Positions 15,360-22,639 of a stretch of 64,000 bases of DNA are shown in pieces. A program made the position numbers and the translations under genes. The notes under the pieces were generated by a model. It saw only the letters and a list, made by a program, of their open reading frames with translations. It was not told where the DNA came from and did not search any database. The number at the start of each line of letters is the position of its first letter. Position 1 is the first letter of the stretch. Source of the stretch: Methanothrix harundinacea. GTDB taxonomy: Archaea > Halobacteriota > Methanosarcinia > Methanotrichales > Methanotrichaceae. The stretch spans positions 62,001-126,000 of the forward strand of contig DAXT01000021.1 in assembly GCA_002506535.1 (NCBI GenBank), written 5' to 3'.

Positions 15360-16367
15360 ATGAAGGTCGCCCTGACCTGCAACATCCTCCCCCCTGACTA
15401 CTCCCGGGAGTCGGGGGACGACACCTTCGCCGAGTTCGACGCCCCTTCGACGATAGAGGCGATAAGAAAGGCCCTCCTCAGATTCTGCGACTCCGTCACC
15501 GTCGTCGAGGCGGACGAGGACGCCTATGAGACCCTCCGCCGCGGCGGCTTCGACTTCGCCTTCAACATAGCCGAGGGGGTCCGGGGAGAGGCGAGGGAGG
15601 CCCAGATCCCGGCGATGCTGGAGATGCTGGGGATCCCCTACTCCGGCTCGGGGGTCACCACCCTCGCCATCACCCTCGACAAGAGGAGGACGAAGGAGGT
15701 CCTGGTGGCAAGCGGCATCAGAACCCCGAGGTTTCAGCTTCTGACCCGCGGCAGCGACCTCTCGCAAGACCTGAACTTTCCCCTCTTTTTGAAGCCGAAT
15801 GGCGAGGGGTCGAGCCGCGGCATCACGGCAAAGTCTCTCGTCACCTCCAGGGAGGAGCTGGAAGGGGTCGTATCTGAGATGGTCTCGAGGTACCGCCAGC
15901 CGGTCCTGGCGGAGGAGTACCTCGCCGGGAGGGAGTTCACGGTGGGGCTCCTGGGAAATCCGCCGGAGGTCCTGCCGATCGTCGAGGTCTCCTTTGAGGG
16001 GCTCCCCGAAGGAGCACCTCGGTTCGACTGCTACGAGGTGAAGTGGATCTACGACTCCCTGGACGCGGGGTACGATACCACCGTCTGCCCTGCCGAAGTG
16101 GACGACGACCTCCGCTCCAGGATCGAAGATGCGGCGAAGAGGGCCTTCGAGGCGCTGGAGATAAGGGACCTCTGCAGGCTCGACCTCCGCCTCGATGGGG
16201 ACGGGGAGCCGTCGGTCTTCGACGTCAACGCGCTGCCCGGCCTCATACCCGACCCGGAGGAGAACTCCCGGTTCCCCAAGGCGGCATACGCCTCCGGTCG
16301 GTCTTACGACCAGCTGATCGGGGAGATCTTCGCCTCCGCCCTCGCCCGGCAGGGGATGGGCCCTTGA
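15360..16367 (+). CDS. ATP-grasp ligase, D-Ala-D-Ala ligase family (first copy)
   Basis: The protein is 335 residues, beginning at the ATG one base after the kamA stop. Ddl-like features are NIAEGVRGEAREAQIPAMLE, IPYSGSG, the ATP loop KPNGEGSSRGI (about residues 143-153), AEEYLAGREFTVGLLG and the metal-binding RLDLRL...FDVNALPGL. Such enzymes form amide bonds between an acyl phosphate and an amine. This archaeon should lack peptidoglycan, so D-Ala-D-Ala is not the expected product. Coupling to kamA suggests it joins beta-lysine, or a derivative, to another amino acid (inference). Confidence 0.85.
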   Translation: MKVALTCNILPPDYSRESGDDTFAEFDAPSTIEAIRKALLRFCDSVTVVEADEDAYETLRRGGFDFAFNIAEGVRGEAREAQIPAMLEMLGIPYSGSGVTTLAITLDKRRTKEVLVASGIRTPRFQLLTRGSDLSQDLNFPLFLKPNGEGSSRGITAKSLVTSREELEGVVSEMVSRYRQPVLAEEYLAGREFTVGLLGNPPEVLPIVEVSFEGLPEGAPRFDCYEVKWIYDSLDAGYDTTVCPAEVDDDLRSRIEDAAKRAFEALEIRDLCRLDLRLDGDGEPSVFDVNALPGLIPDPEENSRFPKAAYASGRSYDQLIGEIFASALARQGMGP

Positions 16368-17920
16368 AGGCGGCGATCCTCTACAACATCCCCGGAGAGG
16401 GCTCCGCCAGGAGCGAGGTCGAGATGGAGGCGGAGCTCGAGGTCCTCGAGACGGTGGCGGGCGTCAAGGAGGGGCTGGAGATGGCGGGCCACGAGGCCGT
16501 CCCCCTCCGTTGCAGCATGGAGGCGCTCTTCTCCCTGAAGAGCTTCGACCTCGTCTTCAATCTCGCCGAGGGGTTCGCAGACGACCTATCGGCCGAGCCT
16601 AAGGTGGCTGGTTTCCTGGAGCTTCTGGGCGTTCCCTTCACCGGCTCCTCCGCCGCAGCCCTGGAGGTCGGGAGGGACAAGGGGCTATCTAAGCTCGTTC
16701 TCGAGAGGGAGGGGATACCGACGCCGCGGTTCCAGATCTTCCGCAGCGCCGACGAAGCCAGCTTCCTGGACCGTACCGTCCTGGACTATCCCGTCATAGC
16801 AAAGCCGGTCCTGGAGGATGCGTCGATAGGGATCACCGTTGACTCCATCGCCTGGAACGAGGTAGATCTGAGGGGGAAAGTCCGAAGGATCATCGAGACG
16901 TACCGCCAGCCCGCCATCGCTGAAGAGTACGTCGACGGGCGGGAGGTGAACGCCGCCCTCATCATCGGTCCCGGCGGGGTCGAGGTCTTCCCCATCTCCG
17001 AGATCGTCTTCGACCTGCTGGAGGGGACGCCGAAGATCCTCGGCTTTGAGGCGAAGTGGATCGAGGAGAGCCCCTTTTACCAGAGGACCGTCCCCCTCTG
17101 TCCCGCCCCCCTCTCGCCGGAGCTTTCCCATCGGATCGGGGACCTCGCCCGGCGGTCCTGCGCCGCCCTGGGGGTCGAGGGGTACGCTCGGGTCGACTTC
17201 CGGATCCGGGAGGAGGACGGCGTCCCCTTCGTCATCGAGGTGAACCCAAACCCCTGCATAAACCCTGCGGGTAGCGGCTTCGCCAGGGCGGCGGCCACCG
17301 CCGGGATCGGCTACTGCGAACTGGTCGAGAAGATCGCCTGCGCCGCCCTCGATCGGTGGGGGAAGGGCCAGCTCTGGGATATTCCGTCGGCCCCGCCGGA
17401 GGTCTTCGTCTGGCGGTCCCTCGCCTTCCGGCGGGTGGGGGCCGATGACGCACCCCTCCTCTTCGGGTGGTTTGAGGACCAGGAGCTGACCAGGTACATG
17501 GAGCCCTCAACCTCCTTAACCATCGACCAGCTGGAGGCGAGCATCCTCTGCTCAAAGGACGAGGACTACGTCGTCATGAAGGGCGACCGTCCCATAGGTT
17601 TCGCCTCCATCTACGATAGAACCTGCTGCACCTGCGAGATCTCGTACCTAATCGGCGACCCCGAGTACAGGGGCCTGGGCCTCGGCAACGTCATCGTTGA
17701 GGCTCTCCTGGAGGGGGCCTTCCGCCGCCTAGCGGTCAGGACCGTCTACGCCTCGGCGACCGTCGAGAACATCTCCTCCATCAGGGCCCTGGAGGCGGCC
17801 GGCTTTCGGAGGATAGGGACGAGACGGGCAGCCTCGAAGATCGATGAGGACTGCCTCGACGACCTGCTCCTCGACATAAAGAGGGATGAGTATTTATCAG
17901 GGAGATCTGGCGACGGCTGA
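16364..17920 (+). CDS. ATP-grasp ligase fused to GNAT acetyltransferase
   Basis: A TTG start overlaps the previous stop as TTGA, giving 518 residues. Residues 1-345 are a second Ddl-like ATP-grasp module (FNLAEGFADDLSAEPKVAGFLELLGVPFTGSS, loop AKPVLEDASIGI, AEEYVDGREVN, and RVDFRI...VIEVNPNP). Residues about 354-518 are a GNAT domain with the acetyl-CoA motif GDPEYRGLGLGNVIVEALL. The open frame continues upstream of 16364, but only as a shadow of the previous gene. The fusion predicts ligation followed by N-acetylation of one product. It is the third gene of the kamA operon. Confidence 0.85.
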   Translation: MKAAILYNIPGEGSARSEVEMEAELEVLETVAGVKEGLEMAGHEAVPLRCSMEALFSLKSFDLVFNLAEGFADDLSAEPKVAGFLELLGVPFTGSSAAALEVGRDKGLSKLVLEREGIPTPRFQIFRSADEASFLDRTVLDYPVIAKPVLEDASIGITVDSIAWNEVDLRGKVRRIIETYRQPAIAEEYVDGREVNAALIIGPGGVEVFPISEIVFDLLEGTPKILGFEAKWIEESPFYQRTVPLCPAPLSPELSHRIGDLARRSCAALGVEGYARVDFRIREEDGVPFVIEVNPNPCINPAGSGFARAAATAGIGYCELVEKIACAALDRWGKGQLWDIPSAPPEVFVWRSLAFRRVGADDAPLLFGWFEDQELTRYMEPSTSLTIDQLEASILCSKDEDYVVMKGDRPIGFASIYDRTCCTCEISYLIGDPEYRGLGLGNVIVEALLEGAFRRLAVRTVYASATVENISSIRALEAAGFRRIGTRRAASKIDEDCLDDLLLDIKRDEYLSGRSGDG

Positions 17921-17995
17921 TGGCGGATCTTCATCGTAGGATCGTTGAGAGATATGGGACACAGTTTAATAGATGCGGATCGATAATTGCTGGTG

Positions 17996-19678
17996 ATGAC
18001 AGACCTTCTCCAAGGAGACAGCCGCAACCCTGACTATGCAGGTCGCAGTTCGGCGCTGAACGATATCAGAGGTGCCCTCGGCGAAGTCGGTGCCGCCGTC
18101 CTCCTCGGGACCGACGGGATGGGAAAGAGCGCCATGGCCGCAGAGTACGCCAGGGTCAACGCCGGAGAATACGACTTCATCTTCTGGGTGAGGTCCTGGA
18201 ACGGGACCGTCCTCACCCTCGACTTCGCCTCCCTCGCCCGTCCCCTGGGGATACCCCACCAGGAGGACTCCGACCTCCTCGATCTCGGAGATGCCGTCCG
18301 GGCCTGGATGGAGGTGAACGACCGGTGGCTTTTGATCTTTGACGACGCCCCCTCCCCCTCGGCCCTGGAGGCCCATCTCCCACAGTCTGCATCAGGAGGC
18401 GGAGACGTGATCATAACGTCATCCAGGAGCGGCAGCTGGGTCGTGACCACCGCCGCCGCCATCGAGGTCGGACCCATCGAACCGCCGGAGGCGGCCGCTT
18501 TTCTTATGAGAAGGACAGGCCAGGAGGACCCTGCCGCATCCATGAGGCTTGCGGAGTTGCTGGAGGGGTTCCCCCTCGCCTTGGAGGTCGCCGCAGGCTA
18601 CATCCGCTGGACGGGGATATCCCTATCCCGTTACATCGATCTTTGTAAGAGACGGCTCGGCGATATCTCGGGCAAGACCGGACCTGGCTTGCCCGAAACC
18701 CTGGCCGCCGTCCTGGATATATCGATGGAGCAGGTCCGGGCCGTCTCATCGGAGGGGGCGGAGATCCTCAGCCTCTCCGCCTTTCTGGCGGCTGAAGACC
18801 TCCCCTTAGACCTCCTCGTCGAGGCGGGCTCCCTCCTCCCCGAGTCCGTAGGCCTGGGGCTTTCCGCCCTGGAGAGGAGGGGGCTATTGAGGAGGGACGG
18901 CAGCAGCGTATCGGTCCATCCCCTCATCCAGGCCTACGCCTTCGCAAGCCTCGACGTCCAGGAGAGAACGACCTGGGCAGAGGAGACCGTCCGAGCCGTG
19001 GGAGGTGCCTTCAGCGCCCGGCTGGAGGACCTCTCTCGATGGCCAGAATGCGGCCGTCTCCTACCCCACGCCCTCGCCTCTACCGGGAAGCTGGAGGATC
19101 TGGGGGGCGGCTCTGAGGAGGCGTCCCTCCTCTTGAACCAGGCGGGGCTTTACCTCCAGCGGAGGGGCGACCTGGCGGGGGCGAGATCCGTCCTCGAGAG
19201 GCTCGTCTCCGTCGACGAGAGGTTCTATGGCCCCTCCCACGCGGAGGTGGCCACCGACCTCAACAACCTTGGATCCGTCCTTCGGGTCCTGGGGGACCTT
19301 CCGGGGGCTATGGCTCACTTCGAGAGGGCCATCGCCATCGAGGAGGCTCAAGATGCGCCCGACCAGCTCAAGATCGCCATAAGGGCGAACAACCTCGGGA
19401 CGGTCCTGCGGTCCCTCGGGGACCTTCCTGGGGCTCTCGCCCAGTACGAGAGGGCGCTATCCATCGATATGGACGCCTACGGCCCGAACCACTTCAAGAC
19501 CGCCATCCGGATCAACAACCTCGGAGAGGTCCTCCGTGAGATGGGCGACCTAGATGGCGCGAGGGAGGCCTTCAACCTCGCTTTGCGGGTCTTCGGCCAG
19601 TTCCTGGGGCCGGGCCACCATTATACAGAGAGGGCGAGGGAGAACCTGGAATCCCTGGGAGTTGGCGGCAAAGGATGA
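17996..19678 (+). CDS. STAND NTPase with NB-ARC-like core and TPRs
   Basis: The 560 residues show a P-loop GTDGMGKSA (about residues 37-45), a Walker B WLLIFDDA (about 110), and a plant-NB-ARC-like GFPLALEVAAGYI. A winged-helix region follows, then three to four TPR units (LNNLGSVLRVLGDLPGAMAHFERA type repeats) from about residue 370. There is no N-terminal effector domain, unlike Avs or plant NLR proteins. STAND proteins act as ATP-dependent switches in signalling or defence; the TPRs would sense the ligand. I start at ATG 17996 (GTGATGACA); TTG 17987 is possible. Confidence 0.85.
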   Translation: MTDLLQGDSRNPDYAGRSSALNDIRGALGEVGAAVLLGTDGMGKSAMAAEYARVNAGEYDFIFWVRSWNGTVLTLDFASLARPLGIPHQEDSDLLDLGDAVRAWMEVNDRWLLIFDDAPSPSALEAHLPQSASGGGDVIITSSRSGSWVVTTAAAIEVGPIEPPEAAAFLMRRTGQEDPAASMRLAELLEGFPLALEVAAGYIRWTGISLSRYIDLCKRRLGDISGKTGPGLPETLAAVLDISMEQVRAVSSEGAEILSLSAFLAAEDLPLDLLVEAGSLLPESVGLGLSALERRGLLRRDGSSVSVHPLIQAYAFASLDVQERTTWAEETVRAVGGAFSARLEDLSRWPECGRLLPHALASTGKLEDLGGGSEEASLLLNQAGLYLQRRGDLAGARSVLERLVSVDERFYGPSHAEVATDLNNLGSVLRVLGDLPGAMAHFERAIAIEEAQDAPDQLKIAIRANNLGTVLRSLGDLPGALAQYERALSIDMDAYGPNHFKTAIRINNLGEVLREMGDLDGAREAFNLALRVFGQFLGPGHHYTERARENLESLGVGGKG

Positions 19679-19831
19679 GGCAGAGGGGCGGAAGGGCGAA
19701 AGTCGGAAAAGTAAGCGGCGGAAGGGTGAACAAAGGAAGGATTGACGGTGGAAAGGGAGCGGGGTGAAGCGGAGTCCGCCGCCCTTCAAATGTCCCTGCC
19801 CTCTCTACTTTCCGACCGATCTTCTGGCCCG

Positions 19832-20320
19832 TCATCGGGTGACGGGGGCAGGACCCCAGTCCCCGGGATCGAACTTGTTGTCTTTAAAGTCCTTTACCAC
19901 GGCGTGGCCGGAAGAGACGAGGAGGTAGTTGAAGTTGACGAGGGAGCCGGTATCGGGGTCTTCGATGTAGGCGACAGCGATCCACCGGCCGTATCTGTCT
20001 TTCACCCCCAGATCGTCGACGTCGAGATGGACGATCTCGTCCAGTAGCCACGCCTCAGCGAAGAACTTGGCAGCCTTCCCCGCCGGGGCGTCCATCTCGG
20101 GGGCGTCGACGTCGGCGAGCCTCACTCTGCCGAGCCCCTCGACGTCGAAGGTGTCGCCGTCTACGACCTTCGTCACCAGCCCGCAGACGGATACCTCCAA
20201 AGGCTCGGGACCATCCTTTGAGGATAGGAGGTCCCCGAGGGGGCTGCGATCAATACATCCGGCTCCTGCCAGGAGGACAGCCAGAAGGAGAGCCGCCGCC
20301 AGGGCCCGGAGGGCTTTCAT
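19832..20320 (-). CDS. secreted thermonuclease-like lipoprotein
   Basis: The protein is 162 residues with an N-terminal hydrophobic segment and lipobox LLAGAGC (Cys about 22), so it is probably anchored outside the cell. The staphylococcal-nuclease fold is evident from VVDGDTFDVEG, VRLADVDAPEM (Arg and Glu of the active site) and DRYGR (second Arg). It should cut DNA and RNA using calcium. It lies in a same-strand run after the ferritin-like gene and the queuosine transporter gene. Confidence 0.82.
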   Translation of the reverse strand: MKALRALAAALLLAVLLAGAGCIDRSPLGDLLSSKDGPEPLEVSVCGLVTKVVDGDTFDVEGLGRVRLADVDAPEMDAPAGKAAKFFAEAWLLDEIVHLDVDDLGVKDRYGRWIAVAYIEDPDTGSLVNFNYLLVSSGHAVVKDFKDNKFDPGDWGPAPVTR

Positions 20321-20346
20321 CCGGCGGCCTTCCGAATTTGAGACAT

Positions 20347-20652
20347 CTAGCCCTCCAGCTCCTCGATCATCTCTTCCACCTCTTCATAACCCTCCTGGTA
20401 CTTCTCCTCCTCATCGGGGGCGAGCTCCTTCAAGAGCCGGAGAAACTCTCCGGCGTGGACCCTCTCCTCGTCGGCGATATCCACGAGGACGGCCCTCGCC
20501 AGCTCGTCGTCCGTCGACTCCGCCAGCTGCATGTAGAGCTGGACCGCCTCGTACTCGGCGGCGACCATGTACCTGACCGCCCTGATCAGCTCCTCGCTGG
20601 TGAGCTTTCTATCGCAGGCCAGGCCCGCAAAGGGGTTTGCAAACTCGGGCAT
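20347..20652 (-). CDS. small ferritin-like/rubrerythrin-type diiron protein
   Basis: The 101 residues form two helices with diiron ligands: AAEYEAVQLYMQL (Glu, about residue 33) and ADEERVHAGEFLRLL (ExxH, about residues 62-66), followed by an acidic C-terminal tail. Short proteins of this kind dimerise to complete a four-helix ferroxidase site. Some are cargo of, or fused to, encapsulin shells, but no encapsulin gene is visible here. It probably handles iron or peroxide. Confidence 0.75.
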   Translation of the reverse strand: MPEFANPFAGLACDRKLTSEELIRAVRYMVAAEYEAVQLYMQLAESTDDELARAVLVDIADEERVHAGEFLRLLKELAPDEEEKYQEGYEEVEEMIEELEG

Positions 20653-20831
20653 ATCTTCTTCCTCCAGAAACCATCGATATCTACTGGCCAGTCCAGGTTC
20701 TGCACTGGCGATATATCTTTCGGTCCTCTCCGATCAATTCCGCCTTTTAGTCTCCATCGGATCGATGTGGTCAGACGTGTCCATCTCCTCCCATCCGCAG
20801 ACGGCAAGGCGATCGACTTCCAGGGCTTCTT

Positions 20832-21539
20832 TCACCCCGCCCTCCGGGCCGCCGCCAGGGCCAGGTAGATGAAGGGGGTGTCCAGGGCCGCTATCAGGAT
20901 CTTTATGACGTACTGGCCTGCCATCATCTGGAGGAGGATCGAGTTTGGGACGAGTCCGTAGAAGGCGAGGGTGATGAAGATCAGGGTATCGATCCCCTGG
21001 GAGGTCATCGTCGAGGCGTTGTTTCGAAGCCACATATGCCTCCCGCCGGTCTTCTTCCTCCAGAAGCCGTAAGCCCAGACGTCATGGTGCTGGCTCACCA
21101 GATAGGCGATCATGGAGGCGACAACGATCCGGGGAGCGAACCCGAATACGGCGTCAAAGGAGCTCGCAAGCCCGGGGTCCATCAACGGCGATGCAGACCA
21201 CCGGACGGCGATCAGGACCGAGACGAGCATCACCATGTTGGCGACAAACCCCGTCCAGACGGCGAGCCTCGCCTTCTCCTCTCCGAAAAGCTCGCTCAAT
21301 ATGTCCGTCAGGAGGAATGTGGAGGCGTAGACGAGGACCGCCGCCGGAGCGATGAAGGGGCCGAAGGCGATCGTCTTGATGGCCAGGAGGTTGGCGAGGA
21401 CCGTCAGGGAGGCGAAGACTCCGACGGCGATCTCAAGACCGAACCTCGCTGCGAGGACTGCGCAGGCGGTGACGATGGCGAGGGTAGCCGCCGCCCAGAA
21501 GATGGGGATCGGGTCCATGAGACTCTCCCTCCCCTTCAC
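20832..21539 (-). CDS. queuosine-precursor transporter (YhhQ/QPTR family)
   Basis: This 235-residue membrane protein with about six TM segments shows the family block LVYASTFLLTDILSELFGEEKAR and the later SQHHDVWAYGFWRKKTGGRHMWLRNNASTMTSQGIDTLIF pattern (read in parts). Relatives import 7-deazaguanine precursors of queuosine; in archaea the product would serve archaeosine in tRNA. An upstream GTG/ATG choice (MKGRESLMDPI) leaves the first eight residues uncertain. The gene overlaps the 3' end of rfcS by four bases. Confidence 0.85.
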   Translation of the reverse strand: MKGRESLMDPIPIFWAAATLAIVTACAVLAARFGLEIAVGVFASLTVLANLLAIKTIAFGPFIAPAAVLVYASTFLLTDILSELFGEEKARLAVWTGFVANMVMLVSVLIAVRWSASPLMDPGLASSFDAVFGFAPRIVVASMIAYLVSQHHDVWAYGFWRKKTGGRHMWLRNNASTMTSQGIDTLIFITLAFYGLVPNSILLQMMAGQYVIKILIAALDTPFIYLALAAARRAG

Positions 21540-22510
21540 CGGTCCATCGAGGCTGCCAGGGCGAAGTAGGCGAGGAGCGCCTCCAGCTGGATCCGCTCGT
21601 TGGCTCCTTCCGTCATCCGAAAGTCGATCTCACCGATCCTGTCCATCAGCCTCACCAGGGTCGAGGCGGGAAGATCCTCGGAGTCTATGAGGCTGATCAT
21701 CTGCCGGTGGATCTGGATTATGACGTCCTCTCCTGAGAGCCCCTGGACGAGGAGGAGGTCGTCGAGGAGGCTTCGGGCCTGAGGGAACTTCCCGGCCAAG
21801 GCCGCAGAGAGAAGCTCCCTGATCTCCTCAGGCCTGGCGGTGGCGGTGATCTGGTATATCGTCTCCTCCGTTACCGCTCCCCCCATCAGGGAAGCCGCCT
21901 GGAGGGCGTTGATCGCCTTTCTCATGTCGCCCCTGGCGACGTAGACGATCGCCCCCATCCCGCCTTCGGTCACCTCGACCCCCTCTGCCTCGGCGATCTT
22001 CTTCATCCTCTCGCTTACGGCGTCGTCGGATAAGGACCGGAACCGATAGACGGCGCACCTTGACTGGATCGGCTCGATGATCTTGGAGGAGTAGTTGCAG
22101 GAGAGGACGAACCTGCAGATGGAGCTGTACCTCTCCATCGTCCGCCGGAGGGCGGACTGGGCGTCGTTGGTCAGGGCGTCGGCTTCGTCGAGGAAGATCA
22201 CCTTGAAATCGGCGCCGCCGAGGGGGGCCGTCCGGGCGAAGTCCTTGACCTTGTGGCGGACGACGTCGATACCCCGCTCGTCGCTGGCGTTCAGCTCGAT
22301 GAAGTTTCCCCGCCAATCTTCGCCGTAGAGCTCCCTTACCATGCTGATGGCGGCGGCGGTCTTGCCGACGCCGGGGGGGCCCGAGAAGAGGAGGTGGGGG
22401 ACGTTTCTGCTCCTGACGTAGGACTTGAGCCTCTTCACGATCTCCTCCTGGCCCACCACGTCCTCCAGGCTCACTGGCCTGTACTTCTCGATCCAGATCT
22501 CCTCTTTTAT
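21536..22510 (-). CDS. rfcS: replication factor C small subunit
   Basis: This is the clamp-loader ATPase: EEIWIEKYRP at the N-terminus, Walker A GPPGVGKT, Walker B VIFLDEADAL, SRC box PIQSRCA. It loads the PCNA clamp with RfcL. The frame has no ATG, GTG or TTG near the conserved start. AAGGAGGGG (22525-22517) sits six bases before an ATA codon (22510), giving MKEEIWIEKYRP and 324 residues, the normal length. The nearest canonical in-frame start, TTG at 22612, lies upstream of the likely TATA box. The longer open frame antisense to ileS is spurious. Confidence 0.88.
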   Translation of the reverse strand: MKEEIWIEKYRPVSLEDVVGQEEIVKRLKSYVRSRNVPHLLFSGPPGVGKTAAAISMVRELYGEDWRGNFIELNASDERGIDVVRHKVKDFARTAPLGGADFKVIFLDEADALTNDAQSALRRTMERYSSICRFVLSCNYSSKIIEPIQSRCAVYRFRSLSDDAVSERMKKIAEAEGVEVTEGGMGAIVYVARGDMRKAINALQAASLMGGAVTEETIYQITATARPEEIRELLSAALAGKFPQARSLLDDLLLVQGLSGEDVIIQIHRQMISLIDSEDLPASTLVRLMDRIGEIDFRMTEGANERIQLEALLAYFALAASMDR

Positions 22511-22591
22511 CCTGAACCCCTCCTTGATGACGACCTGGTCCTCTATCTCTATATCTAATTTCCCGCCACGCCGGCAAACAGAACCGACAAA

Positions 22592-22604
22592 GCCTAAATA
22601 GGAC
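22592..22604. promoter_or_regulatory. shared symmetrical TATA element, rfcS and ileS
   Basis: GCCTAAATAGG reads as a near-symmetric AT core on both strands, about 40 bases before the ileS ATG and 85-90 bases before the predicted rfcS start. The two divergent genes are separated by about 130 bases, so both promoters must lie here. Confidence 0.4.
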
Positions 22605-22639
22605 GTTATCAATGCCCTACCCGTTGTTGGAGGACTAGG

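Noticed and set aside
20347..20652. Encapsulin cargo system
   Set aside because: The ferritin-like protein fits the cargo size, but no shell protein or targeting tail is visible.
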